Positions 1 through 8,812 of a stretch of DNA of 58,869 nt are shown one piece after another. The notes beneath the pieces were generated by a model. That model was not told the origin of the DNA. It ran no database searches and saw nothing but the letters and a program-made list of their open reading frames with translations. Location of the stretch: contig NZ_CANQLZ010000010.1 of NCBI RefSeq assembly GCF_947624825.1, forward strand, positions 1 through 58,869, read 5' to 3'. The DNA comes from an uncultured Acinetobacter sp. Lineage in GTDB: Bacteria; Pseudomonadota; Gammaproteobacteria; Pseudomonadales; Moraxellaceae. A program made the translations under genes and the position numbers. Every line of letters begins with the position of its first letter. Within the stretch, counting starts at the first letter, position 1.

Positions 1-62
1 GAAACCTCTTAGCGCTGATGGTAGTGTGGGGTTACCCATGTGAGAGTAAGTCATCGCCAGCT
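1..62 (+). rRNA. 5S ribosomal RNA, 3' part only
   Basis: The first 60-odd bases match the 3' end of a gammaproteobacterial 5S rRNA as I know it: GTAGTGTGGGGTTACCCATG followed by the conserved GTGAGAGTAAGTCATCGCCAG end. The 5' part lies outside the window, so an rRNA operon runs in from the left. The exact 3' end is set to within a few bases by the terminator that follows. Confidence 0.9.
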
Positions 63-71
63 CATTATTCT

Positions 72-112
72 AAAAAGTCCCCCCTGATCATTGATCAGGG
101 GGGCTTTTTTTA
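72..112 (+). terminator. rRNA operon terminator
   Basis: A GC-rich perfect inverted repeat (CCCCCCTGATCA at 79-90, TGATCAGGGGGG at 92-103) is followed by a run of seven T. It sits directly after the 5S end and should stop transcription of the rRNA operon. Confidence 0.9.
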
Positions 113-461
113 TGCCTGAAATTTATTATTGAAACAAAATTTTTCCGATGAAAGACATTAAATTTTCTTAACTTTTAAATCTTTAGTCGCATATTGGTAT
201 GAATATTCTCTAACTCACTAATTTATATAGGATAGTTTAAAAAAAATTCAATATTTTATAAAAACAGATTTGCTCAAAAAAGTTTTATGAGTAATTTTTA
301 TTCAAAAATTAAGCTTAATATACCTTATTTAGATAAATTTATACCTTTAGGGTTTTGGACAAAGTCTAATTTGATGTCCATTCTTATGTTATGAAAAAAT
401 GAATGATTGTTCATTTTATATAAAAAATAAAAAAAGATCTCACATTTGGAGGTGAGTAAAA
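113..461. other. Intergenic region with possible operator upstream of the MFS gene
   Basis: Very AT-rich, with no convincing gene. A 6-bp inverted repeat AATGAA-N6-TTCATT at 398-415 lies about 45 bases before the MFS start and could be a regulator binding site. AAHS transporters are often controlled by local regulators, but none is encoded here. The MFS gene has a clear ribosome binding site (GGAGGTGAG, about 450-458). Confidence 0.4.
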
Positions 462-1820
462 ATGACAGCGCATACAATGAATGTTAATGCTGTAGTCGAT
501 AAGGCCAAGTTTAAGCCTTTTCATATGACAGTCGTGCTTTGGTGTCTCTTTGTTGTACTATTTGATGGCTACGATCTTGCAATTAATGGTGTAGTACTGC
601 CATTGCTGATGCAAGAATGGGGCATGTCAGCAGTACAAGCAGGTATGCTGGCCAGTACTGCACTGGCAGGTATGATGTTTGGTGCCATGTTCTTTGGCAT
701 GCTTGCAGATAAAATTGGTCGTAAAAAAGTTATTTTAATCTGCGTTACGTTATTTAGTGGTTTCACTTTTTTAGGTGGATTTGCTGAAAATCCAACGCAA
801 TTTGGTGTATTACGCTTTATTGCTGGTTTAGGTATCGGTGGTGTTTTACCTAACCTTGTGGCTTTAACATCGGAATATGCCCCACAAAAGCTACGTAGTA
901 CACTTGTGACTGGTATGTTCAGTGGTTATGCCATGGGCGGTATTATGGCAGCATTATTAGGAACGTGGTTGACGCCAAGTTTTGGTTGGCAAATCATGTT
1001 CTGGATTGCAGGTATTCCATTATTGGTATTACCACTTTTATTTATTTTCTTACCAGAATCATTAGCATTTTTAGTTAAACAACAAAAAACTGAAAAAGCA
1101 CTTGCGATTGTGCAAAAACTTTCGCCTGAAGATAAAGTGACTCCGCAAACAGTGTTGGTCTTTAACGAAAGCAAAGTACCTGCTGCATCAATCTCTGCAC
1201 TTTTTAAACAAGGTCGTTTACCAGGTACATTGTTGTTTTGGCTTGCCTTCTTTATGTGTTTATTAATGCTGTATGCTCTAGGCAGTTGGTTACCAAAACT
1301 GATGATGGCAGCGGGCTATTCTTTAGGTAGCAGTTTAACCTTCTTACTTGCACTGAATATTGGTGCAGTTATTGGGACAGCGGGTGGTGGTATGTTAGCT
1401 GACCGCTTCCATATTAAACCCGTAATTATCTCGATGTTAACTGTGGGTATTTTGGCACTCATTGGTCTTGGCTTTAACTCACCTCAACCTGTGATTTACT
1501 TCCTAGTTTCTCTAGCAGGTGCATCCTCAGTAGGTTGTAGTATCTTGCTATACAGCTATGTTGCGCAATTCTATCCATTGGCAGTACGTTCTACTGGCTT
1601 AGGTTGGGCATCGGGTGTGGGTCGTATGGGTGCGATTGTAGGCCCAATCGTGATTGGCTTCTTACTGGGTTTAGAGTTACCACATAAATTTAACTTCTTG
1701 GCTGTGGCTGTTCCTGCGGTATTGGCGGTGATTGCAATTGCATTTATTCGTCCTGCAAAAGAGCAAGAAGAAGTGGTCACTACCAAAGCTTCAATCGAAC
1801 CGATTAAACAAACTACATAA
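462..1820 (+). CDS. MFS transporter, aromatic acid:H+ symporter (AAHS) family
   Basis: A 452-residue major facilitator with about 12 membrane segments. The first helix carries DGYDLAINGVVLPLLMQEWG, the AAHS family signature in which the Asp is needed for aromatic acid/proton symport. The inter-helix motif GMLADKIGRKKV (about residues 79-90) is the MFS motif A. Members such as BenK, PcaK, VanK and MhpT import benzoate, hydroxybenzoates or related acids across the inner membrane. No aromatic degradation genes lie nearby, so the substrate is not known. The start is supported by GGAGGTGAG eight bases upstream. It is a single-gene unit between the rRNA terminator and its own terminator. Confidence 0.85.
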   Translation: MTAHTMNVNAVVDKAKFKPFHMTVVLWCLFVVLFDGYDLAINGVVLPLLMQEWGMSAVQAGMLASTALAGMMFGAMFFGMLADKIGRKKVILICVTLFSGFTFLGGFAENPTQFGVLRFIAGLGIGGVLPNLVALTSEYAPQKLRSTLVTGMFSGYAMGGIMAALLGTWLTPSFGWQIMFWIAGIPLLVLPLLFIFLPESLAFLVKQQKTEKALAIVQKLSPEDKVTPQTVLVFNESKVPAASISALFKQGRLPGTLLFWLAFFMCLLMLYALGSWLPKLMMAAGYSLGSSLTFLLALNIGAVIGTAGGGMLADRFHIKPVIISMLTVGILALIGLGFNSPQPVIYFLVSLAGASSVGCSILLYSYVAQFYPLAVRSTGLGWASGVGRMGAIVGPIVIGFLLGLELPHKFNFLAVAVPAVLAVIAIAFIRPAKEQEEVVTTKASIEPIKQTT

Positions 1821-1832
1821 TCTTTAATCTAG

Positions 1833-1860
1833 AAAAAGCCTCCGTATGGGGGCTTTTTTT
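1833..1860 (+). terminator. Terminator after the MFS gene
   Basis: AAAAAGCCTCC-GTAT-GGGGGCTTTTTTT forms a stem of about 8 bp with one G-T pair and a T run, starting 13 bases after the MFS stop codon. Confidence 0.85.
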
Positions 1861-2082
1861 ATGCTCAAGTCGTATAAAAAAACTAGCTAAATTGATAAAA
1901 AAATAGAATAGCTAAATTACATTAATAAACTATTAATAATAACTAATAGGCTTGTGGTTGTAGACAAACAATCATATTTTGAACAAATGACAAAAAATAA
2001 AGGATAAATAAACAACAAAGGCGACAGAAGTCTAAGCCAAACACAGCAAAAATCGGTATTGTGGTTCCATCAAAGGAGAAAA

Positions 2083-2214
2083 ATGGCGTCAGATTTCAAA
2101 AAAATTGGCGTGATGTTTCTCTGTTTGAAATTTAGAACGCAACGCCCAAAAGGTGAAAAATCTAACTTCAAACACAACAAGATTAATATTGAAATGGTAT
2201 TTTTTTGGCAGTAA
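2083..2214 (+). CDS. Possible 43-residue leader or small protein
   Basis: A short frame with an unusually good ribosome binding site (AAAGGAG, 6 bases before the ATG) in an otherwise gene-free 400-base stretch. The peptide begins MASDFKKIGVMFLCLKF and ends MVFFWQ; it is basic and matches no family I recognise. It ends 15 bases before the longest possible start of the NSS transporter gene and 48 bases before its likely start, so it could be a translated leader, a small protein, or chance. The rest of 1861-2229 is AT-rich with no other feature seen. Confidence 0.3.
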   Translation: MASDFKKIGVMFLCLKFRTQRPKGEKSNFKHNKINIEMVFFWQ

Positions 2215-2262
2215 TTAATCCTATAACAAATGCTAAAAAAATCACCAAGGTTTAGGTGTTCT

Positions 2263-3747
2263 ATGACAGATACTCGTGAGAATTGGTCAGCGCGATCCGG
2301 CTTTATTATTGCTGCGATTGGCTCGGCTGTAGGTTTAGGTAATATTTGGCGTTTTCCATATGTAGCCTATGAAAATGGTGGCGGGGCATTTTTAATCCCG
2401 TATTTAGTGGCTATTTTTGCAGCCGGTTTACCGCTTTTGTTTTTAGATTATGCAGTGGGGCATAAGTTTCGTAAAGCACCGCCAACGGCATATAAAAAGC
2501 TCATGAATGCTGAGTCTTTGGGTTGGTGGCAAGTGATGGTCACCCTGATGATTGGGATTTACTATGCCAGCGTATTGTCATGGGCAGGCAGCTATATGTT
2601 CTACTCATTTGGGCAACAATGGGGTGCAGATACCCAAGCCTTCTTCTTCAATACTTACTTACAAAATGGCGAAGGCTTGAGTTTAGGCTTTGTACCCACG
2701 CTATTTTGGGGCTTAGTCTGTGTTTGGGTTGCGGTGATGTTGATCCTGTATGGCGGTGTACGTCGTGGGGTAGAACTGGCCAATAAAATCTTTATGCCAT
2801 TGTTGGTAATCTTATTCTCTATTCTTGTGATTCAAGCGGTGCGTTTACCCGGCGCTGTCGACGGCTTAAATGCCTTCTTTACCCCAAATTGGGAAGCGAT
2901 GGGCAATTATAAAGTTTGGTTGGCCGCTTTTGGTCATATCTTCTTCTCGTTATCGGTTGGTTTCGGGATTATGTTAACCTATGCATCTTACTTAAAGCGT
3001 AAAACCAATTTAACTGGCTCAGGTGTTGTAGTGGCTTTGGCTAACTCATCATTTGAAATTTTAGCGGGTATTGGCGTATTTGCGGCGCTTGGCTTTATGG
3101 CGTTTAGTTCAGGTGCTAAAGTTGAGGATGTTGTCTCTGGTGGTATTGGTTTAGCCTTTATTGCTTTTCCTAAGATTATTTCAAGCTTAGGAGCGGGTGG
3201 CGATTTATTTGGTTTCTTATTTTTTGCATCACTGACCGTAGCAGGCATCACCTCAATGGTGAGTATCTTGCAAGTACCGATTGCTGCATTCCAAGACAAA
3301 CTCGGTTGGTCACATAAAAAGTCAGTCAGCATTATTGCTGGTGGTTCTGCGGTAATATCCACTTTAATGTTCTCAACGCATAGCGCAATTACCTTTGTTG
3401 ATATCATTGATTACTTTGCCAACAATATTGGTATTGTAGGTGGTGGTTTAGTGTCTATTATTTTGGTGTCGTGGTTACGTCGTCCATTACTGAAACAACT
3501 GCAAGCGCATATTAACCAATATGCCAGTATTCAGTTAGGCGCAAGTTGGAACTTTTTATTGACCATTGTGACCCCTGTGTCTTTATTGGTGGCGTTAGGT
3601 TTGACCATTAACTCGATTATTTCAGAAGGTTATGGTGGTTACCCTGCACATATTTTATGGATTGTTGGCGGTGGTACTTTGGCATTCTTTGTTGTGGGTG
3701 CCATTGCGTTAAGCTTGTTAAAAGACCGTCATCCTGAGGAGAAATAA
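2263..3747 (+). CDS. Sodium-dependent transporter, neurotransmitter:sodium symporter (NSS) family
   Basis: About 494 residues and 11-12 membrane segments. The N-terminal ENWSARSGFIIAAIGSAVGL followed by GNIWRFPYVAYENGGGAFLI is the hallmark first helix of bacterial NSS/SNF transporters (LeuT, TnaT, MetP), which forms the Na+ and substrate site. They import amino acids with Na+. The frame stays open to 2230, but ATG 2263 fits family N-termini (MTDTRENW) and has AGGT upstream, so it is preferred. The next gene, two bases downstream, encodes a MetS-like small subunit, which suggests a two-component methionine/alanine importer of the MetPS type. The substrate itself is inferred from that pairing. 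Confidence 0.88.
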   Translation: MTDTRENWSARSGFIIAAIGSAVGLGNIWRFPYVAYENGGGAFLIPYLVAIFAAGLPLLFLDYAVGHKFRKAPPTAYKKLMNAESLGWWQVMVTLMIGIYYASVLSWAGSYMFYSFGQQWGADTQAFFFNTYLQNGEGLSLGFVPTLFWGLVCVWVAVMLILYGGVRRGVELANKIFMPLLVILFSILVIQAVRLPGAVDGLNAFFTPNWEAMGNYKVWLAAFGHIFFSLSVGFGIMLTYASYLKRKTNLTGSGVVVALANSSFEILAGIGVFAALGFMAFSSGAKVEDVVSGGIGLAFIAFPKIISSLGAGGDLFGFLFFASLTVAGITSMVSILQVPIAAFQDKLGWSHKKSVSIIAGGSAVISTLMFSTHSAITFVDIIDYFANNIGIVGGGLVSIILVSWLRRPLLKQLQAHINQYASIQLGASWNFLLTIVTPVSLLVALGLTINSIISEGYGGYPAHILWIVGGGTLAFFVVGAIALSLLKDRHPEEK

Positions 3748-3748
3748 T

Positions 3749-3859
3749 ATGAATACATCTGCTTTAATGATGATGATTATTTCTATAGTCCTACTATGGG
3801 GTGGTCTGATTTTGGCAACTATTCATTTGGTCAAAAATCCAGATGAAGCTGAAGATTAA
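3749..3859 (+). CDS. MetS-like small subunit of the NSS transporter
   Basis: A 36-residue protein that starts one base after the NSS stop codon, with GAGGAG overlapping the upstream gene end as ribosome binding site. It has one hydrophobic helix (ALMMMIISIVLLWGGLILAT) and a short charged tail, KNPDEAED. This is the shape and position of the MetS family, known from Corynebacterium MetPS, where the small subunit is required for uptake by the large NSS subunit. Such genes are easily missed because of their size. Expected in the inner membrane in complex with the preceding protein. Confidence 0.75.
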   Translation: MNTSALMMMIISIVLLWGGLILATIHLVKNPDEAED

Positions 3860-3964
3860 TATCGCTGCATACTTTGCATGATTACGAGGATACTGGCTGA
3901 TCAAGATTCTACTCATTTGAGGATCTATTCATAGAATTTTGAATGAGTGGAGTCTTGAAATTAT

Positions 3965-3992
3965 AAAAAAGGTGGCTTAAGCCACCTTTTTA
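3965..3992. terminator. Bidirectional terminator between the NSS/MetS unit and rsmB
   Basis: AAAAAAGGTGGC-TTAA-GCCACCTTTTT: a GC-rich stem with A and T runs on both sides, placed between convergent genes. It ends 2 bases before the rsmB stop. Confidence 0.88.
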
Positions 3993-3993
3993 A

Positions 3994-5301
3994 TTATGCA
4001 GTTTTTTGCATTAAGCAATAGAAGAAACCATCACCGCGTCCCACTTTTGGGAACAATTGGCGACCATGGATTTGCTCGACACCCCAATCTGCATCAATCT
4101 TAATTTCTTGAGCATCGCTGTGGGTGCTAAAGAACTCTACCATTTGCTGTTCATTTTCAGCTTTTAAAATTGAGCAGGTAATATAAAGCAGCGTGCCGCC
4201 CACTTTAAGCTGCTGCCACATATTGTCTAAAATCTGCTTTTGCAGTTCTACAGTTTGTTTAATGTCTGTTGATTGGCGCAGTAAACGAATGTCTGGATGA
4301 CGACGAATCACACCTACAGCAGTACATGGTGCATCTAATACAATGCAATCTGCCAATTCAGGGGCTTGCCACTTAATGGCATCTGCTGTGATCACTTGAA
4401 CATGTTCACCGTCTAATACCAAACGCTCTAAGTTTTCAGAGAGGCGTTTTAAGCGTTTTTCGTCTTGATCTAACGCAATCAGCTTTTTCACATCAAAGGT
4501 TTCTAAGATGTGCGCAGTTTTCCCACCCGGTGCTGCACATGCATCAATCACAAACTTGCCATCTAAGTTTGGCAATAAGGTTGCACACAGTTGAGCATGT
4601 TCGTCTTGAACAGAAAAACCACCGGCTTCAAAACCCGGTAGGCTTGGAATATGTAGGCTTTCGTCCATGACAATGCCTACTTCAGAAATCTCACAGCGAT
4701 GCGCTTCAATGCCTTCATCTTCTAAGATATCTAAGTATTCATCACGGCTGACTTGGCGGGTATTGACACGTAAGGTCAGTGGTGCAAGCTGTTTGAGTTC
4801 ATAACTGATTTCAGCCAGTTGTTCGCCCCAATCTTTTTTCAAGCGTTTTGATAACCAACTTGGTAAGCCCGGTGCATTTTCAAGTACATCGTAGAATTGT
4901 TCGGTTTCACGTGTGGCACGACGTAAAATTGCATTGACCACGCCACTTAAACTTTCCATGCCCAACTGTTTACATGCTTCTACCGTTTCTGAAATGGCAG
5001 CATGCGCTGCAACACGGGTACATAAAAGCTGATATAAACCAAGGTAAAGACAAGTTTCAACCACTTGGTTTTCTAAGGGTTTAGATAAAAGTGGTAAGGT
5101 CAATTGCTTTAATGAATGCCATTGGCGTAAACAGCCCAACACCAATTCATGATACAACGCACGGTCTTTGTCCGAGACAATATTGATGTGCTGTGCCAAA
5201 ACAGACTGTAATGATTGACCATTTTGGACAGCCAATAACGTCTTCACCACCTGAGCACGTAAATTAAGGTTTTTAGCTGAGGCGTGGGGAGATTGCTTCA
5301 T
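3994..5301 (-). CDS. rsmB: 16S rRNA (cytosine-967 C5)-methyltransferase
   Basis: About 435 residues. An N-terminal NusB-like RNA-binding domain (about 1-150) precedes a Rossmann methyltransferase domain. Visible motifs are the SAM-binding DACAAPGGKT (VIDACAAPGGKTAHILE) and the two catalytic cysteines of m5C RNA methyltransferases, in DAPCTAVGVIRRHPDI and in YITCSILKAENE. It methylates C967 of 16S rRNA using SAM. The open frame continues upstream, but ATG 5301 (MKQSPHASAKN) overlaps the fmt stop in a TAATG arrangement, the usual translationally coupled fmt-rsmB pair, so this start is chosen. Confidence 0.95.
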   Translation of the reverse strand: MKQSPHASAKNLNLRAQVVKTLLAVQNGQSLQSVLAQHINIVSDKDRALYHELVLGCLRQWHSLKQLTLPLLSKPLENQVVETCLYLGLYQLLCTRVAAHAAISETVEACKQLGMESLSGVVNAILRRATRETEQFYDVLENAPGLPSWLSKRLKKDWGEQLAEISYELKQLAPLTLRVNTRQVSRDEYLDILEDEGIEAHRCEISEVGIVMDESLHIPSLPGFEAGGFSVQDEHAQLCATLLPNLDGKFVIDACAAPGGKTAHILETFDVKKLIALDQDEKRLKRLSENLERLVLDGEHVQVITADAIKWQAPELADCIVLDAPCTAVGVIRRHPDIRLLRQSTDIKQTVELQKQILDNMWQQLKVGGTLLYITCSILKAENEQQMVEFFSTHSDAQEIKIDADWGVEQIHGRQLFPKVGRGDGFFYCLMQKTA

Positions 5302-6257
5302 TATAAAATTTGTCCAATAGTCAATTTTTGAGTTTGTAGAATTTGTACTGCATTTAAGGCTTTTGCGCCCGGCCATTGCAATGAGGTCAAGATAATCACC
5401 TGACCATCGCCACATGCCACGCTCACGCCGTGTTTGCTAATTGCAATAATTTCACCCGCTTGAGCAGTCACTTGCTCTTGAGAAATTGTGCAATGCCAAA
5501 CGCGTAAGTTATTTTCTTCATCTAAACGAATAAATGCCACCGGCCAAGGATTAAAGGCACGAATGTTTCGATCAATTTGTACTGCCGATTGCGACCAATC
5601 AATTTGTGCTTCAGCTTTACTGAGTTTATGTGCATATACGGTTGCATCTTCGTTTTGCACTTCACGCTCGGCTAAATAGCGCTGTAAGCTTTGTTCTGAT
5701 TCAAGCACAGCCACAATCGCTTCAGCACCTTGAACCGCCAATTTGTCATGTAAAGTGGCTGAGGTGTCGCTGGCTTCAATAGGGCACAATGTTTTAAACA
5801 TCATGTCGCCTGTATCTAAACCTGCGGCCATTTTCATAATGGTCACGCCCGTTTCTTGATCACCTGTGGCAATGGCACGTTGGATGGGTGCTGCACCACG
5901 CCAACGTGGCAGCAATGAACCATGAATGTTTAAACAGCCATATTTAGGTGTATCTAAAACCACTTGCGGTAAAATTAAACCATATGCAGCCACTACCATC
6001 ACATCGGCATTTAGTGCTTTTAACTCAGCTTGAGCTGCCAAACCTTCTTCAGTCGATGATTTAAAATGTAGAGGTTGATACACCGGTAAATCATGTGCCA
6101 AAGCCAATTGTTTTACCGCAGATGCGCTGAGTTTTTGCCCACGACCTGCTTTGCGGTCAGGTTGTGTATACACCGCAACAATTTCATGTTCAGTCTTTAA
6201 TAATGCCGCTAATGCAGTGGCAGCAAATTCTGGTGTGCCCGCAAAGATGATTTTCAA
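5301..6257 (-). CDS. fmt: Methionyl-tRNA formyltransferase
   Basis: About 318 residues when started at a TTG codon (TTG-AAA-ATC-ATC, KIIFAGTPEFAA), which is where the family begins. The longer open frame up to 6341 adds 28 residues without family character. The formyl-transferase signature HGSLLPRWRGAAPIQRAI contains the catalytic His and the formyl-folate loop. A C-terminal domain binds the tRNA (about 205-318). The enzyme formylates initiator Met-tRNA with 10-formyl-THF. First gene of an fmt-rsmB operon; the one-base overlap with rsmB implies coupling. There is no good ATG near the family start, so non-ATG initiation is likely. Confidence 0.93.
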   Translation of the reverse strand: MKIIFAGTPEFAATALAALLKTEHEIVAVYTQPDRKAGRGQKLSASAVKQLALAHDLPVYQPLHFKSSTEEGLAAQAELKALNADVMVVAAYGLILPQVVLDTPKYGCLNIHGSLLPRWRGAAPIQRAIATGDQETGVTIMKMAAGLDTGDMMFKTLCPIEASDTSATLHDKLAVQGAEAIVAVLESEQSLQRYLAEREVQNEDATVYAHKLSKAEAQIDWSQSAVQIDRNIRAFNPWPVAFIRLDEENNLRVWHCTISQEQVTAQAGEIIAISKHGVSVACGDGQVIILTSLQWPGAKALNAVQILQTQKLTIGQIL

Positions 6258-6776
6258 TTCAACAGCCCGTACAGTGGTTTTGTAAATTATAGCAAATTGC
6301 GAAAATTCACGGGCAATTTTATCTGAGCAAAGACTAGTCACGAGTGAATTTATAAGCCGATCAGATGCTTAGCGTTTCTTATTAAAACTATACGTGTAAA
6401 GCAAATTGTTGTGGTATGCCAATGAGTGATGAAAAGATGTCGTTATTGCAAGCGGCTCGATGATTGGCCAAACTTTAAAGATCAAGAAAGCTAGATTTGT
6501 ATAAATAAAATTTATGTAAAAAAGTAAAAATATTCATAGAAGTTTTGTATTTAAAAATTAATCTTCGGTTTATAGTAGATTTTATTCTTTTGCTGACGCG
6601 TGTAATATTTTTTGGAATAAAAGTGCGCTTAAGGCTAGTCATCTGCGTGTGACGCTGCTTTAATCTCAATACAAGCGTATGACTTATTATTCCGACTGAT
6701 CTTTATTACAAGCAGTCTATTTAGCCAGAGTGAATGTTCAATTCATCTCAAGCATAACATTTGTTGGAACTACACA
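6258..6776. other. Divergent promoter region between fmt and ilvD
   Basis: About 520 bases, AT-rich, between divergent genes. It should hold promoters for fmt (left) and ilvD (right). I see no attenuator-like peptide rich in branched-chain residues, no RNA gene and no convincing small gene. The short reverse frame at 6475-6669 lacks a ribosome binding site and looks random. Confidence 0.4.
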
Positions 6777-8606
6777 ATGCCTGACTATCGTTCAAAAACA
6801 TCGACACACGGAAGAAATATGGCTGGTGCGCGTGGCTTATGGCGCGCAACTGGTATGAAAGATGAAGACTTCGGTAAACCAATTATTGCAGTGGTCAACT
6901 CATTTACGCAATTTGTACCGGGTCACGTGCATTTAAAAGACTTAGGTCAGTTGGTGGCACGTCAAATTGAACAAGCAGGCGGCGTAGCAAAAGAATTTAA
7001 CACCATTGCAGTTGATGACGGTATTGCAATGGGTCATGACGGCATGTTGTATTCATTGCCATCACGTGACTTGATTGCAGACTCAGTAGAATACATGGTC
7101 AATGCACACTGCGCTGATGCGATGGTGTGTATTTCTAACTGTGACAAAATTACACCGGGGATGTTGATGGCAGCAATGCGCCTAAACATTCCAGTAGTAT
7201 TTGTTTCAGGCGGCCCAATGGAAGCAGGTAAAGTACAAATCCGCGGTGGCGAACAAGCGATTGACCTTGTTGATGCGATGATTGTTGCGGCAGATGACAA
7301 CTACACCGACGAAGAAGTAAAAGCGTATGAGCGTTCTGCATGTCCAACCTGTGGTTCATGTTCAGGTATGTTCACTGCCAACTCAATGAACTGCTTAACA
7401 GAAGCTTTAGGTCTATCGTTACCGGGTAATGGTTCAACACTTGCAACACACGCCAACCGTAAAAAATTATTTGAAAAAGCGGGTCAGTTGATCGTTGAAA
7501 TCACCAAACGTCATTACGAACAAAATGATTACAACGTGTTGCCACGTAACATTGCAACAAAAGCTGCGTATGAAAATGCCATGACTTTAGACATCGCAAT
7601 GGGCGGCTCAACTAACACTGTACTTCACTTATTGGCTGCTGCACACGAAGCAGAAGTTGACTTTACCATGGACGACATTGATCGTTTATCGCGTAAAGTA
7701 CCTGTACTTTGTAAAGTTGCACCTGCGGTGAAAAATGTACATATGGAAGACATCCACCGCGCGGGCGGCATTATGTCAATCCTTGGCGAATTAGACCGTG
7801 GTGGTTTATTAGACACTTCTGTACCTACCGTACATGAAGCCACTTTAAAAGATGCTTTAGATAAGTGGGACATTATCCGTACCGAAGATGAAGATGTATA
7901 TAACTTCTTTAAATCAGCACCGGGTGGCGTACCAACGCAAACTGCATTCTCACAAGACCGTTACTACACACGTCTTGATGGCGACCGTGAAAAGGGCGTA
8001 ATCCGTAATGTTGAACATGCTTTCTCACAAGATGGTGGCTTAGCAGTACTTTACGGCAACATTGCATTAGATGGTTGTATCGTAAAAACTGCGGGTGTAG
8101 ATGAATCGATTTTAAAATTCAACGGTACAGCACGTGTATTTGAAAGCCAAGATGATGCAGTAGAAGCCATTTTAGGTGGCAAAATCGTGGCAGGCGATGT
8201 GGTACTGATTCGCTATGAAGGTCCACAAGGTGGTCCGGGTATGCAAGAAATGTTGTACCCAACCAGTTACCTAAAATCAAAAGGTTTAGGTAAAGATTGT
8301 GCGCTGGTAACAGATGGTCGTTTCTCTGGTGGTTCATCAGGTTTGTCTATTGGTCACGTGTCTCCCGAAGCGGCTGAAGGTGGGGCAATTGCCTTAGTTG
8401 AAGATGGCGACCGTATCGAAATTGATATTCCAAACCGTACTATTCACCTTGCTGTTGCTGAGGATGTATTGGCAGCGCGCCGTGAAGTGCAAGAAGCCAA
8501 AGGTTGGAAGCCAGCCAAAGAGCGTCCACGTAAAATCTCTAAAGCGCTTAAAGCGTATGCCATGCATGCAACCAGTGCAGCTAAAGGCGCAGTTCGCGAT
8601 ATCTAA
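6777..8606 (+). CDS. ilvD: Dihydroxy-acid dehydratase
   Basis: 609 residues, the normal length. It converts 2,3-dihydroxy-isovalerate and 2,3-dihydroxy-3-methylvalerate into the keto acids leading to valine and isoleucine. Iron-sulfur ligands are visible in [13 protein letters not shown] (about residues 119-131) and [18 protein letters not shown] (about 191-208). The C-terminal [20 protein letters not shown] motif is also typical. The start ATG is followed by [20 protein letters not shown], the conserved N-terminus. It stands alone as a single-gene unit with its own terminator; no other ilv genes are in the window. Confidence 0.97.
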   Translation: MPDYRSKTSTHGRNMAGARGLWRATGMKDEDFGKPIIAVVNSFTQFVPGHVHLKDLGQLVARQIEQAGGVAKEFNTIAVDDGIAMGHDGMLYSLPSRDLIADSVEYMVNAHCADAMVCISNCDKITPGMLMAAMRLNIPVVFVSGGPMEAGKVQIRGGEQAIDLVDAMIVAADDNYTDEEVKAYERSACPTCGSCSGMFTANSMNCLTEALGLSLPGNGSTLATHANRKKLFEKAGQLIVEITKRHYEQNDYNVLPRNIATKAAYENAMTLDIAMGGSTNTVLHLLAAAHEAEVDFTMDDIDRLSRKVPVLCKVAPAVKNVHMEDIHRAGGIMSILGELDRGGLLDTSVPTVHEATLKDALDKWDIIRTEDEDVYNFFKSAPGGVPTQTAFSQDRYYTRLDGDREKGVIRNVEHAFSQDGGLAVLYGNIALDGCIVKTAGVDESILKFNGTARVFESQDDAVEAILGGKIVAGDVVLIRYEGPQGGPGMQEMLYPTSYLKSKGLGKDCALVTDGRFSGGSSGLSIGHVSPEAAEGGAIALVEDGDRIEIDIPNRTIHLAVAEDVLAARREVQEAKGWKPAKERPRKISKALKAYAMHATSAAKGAVRDI

Positions 8607-8616
8607 TCTATAAATA

Positions 8617-8648
8617 AAAAAAGCACTCCAAATGGGGTGCTTTTTTTT
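8617..8648 (+). terminator. Terminator after ilvD
   Basis: AAAAAAAGCACTCC-AAAT-GGGGTGC followed by eight T, starting about 10 bases after the ilvD stop. Confidence 0.88.
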
Positions 8649-8812
8649 GTATGTCACATGGACTTAAGTTGCAAGGTCAAAGCATTGAACATAGAAGCTG
8701 AACTTGCTATAAATTTTGCCAGCAAATGAAAATTATATTTTCATCATTGCACCACCAAGTGCTATGCTGTTTTGAGTTTTAAGCTTGCATTTTTATTGTT
8801 GAGGCTAGTTAC

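Noticed and set aside
6475..6669. Reverse 64-codon frame between fmt and ilvD
   Set aside because: Phe/Lys-rich random-looking translation of AT-rich promoter DNA, no ribosome binding site.
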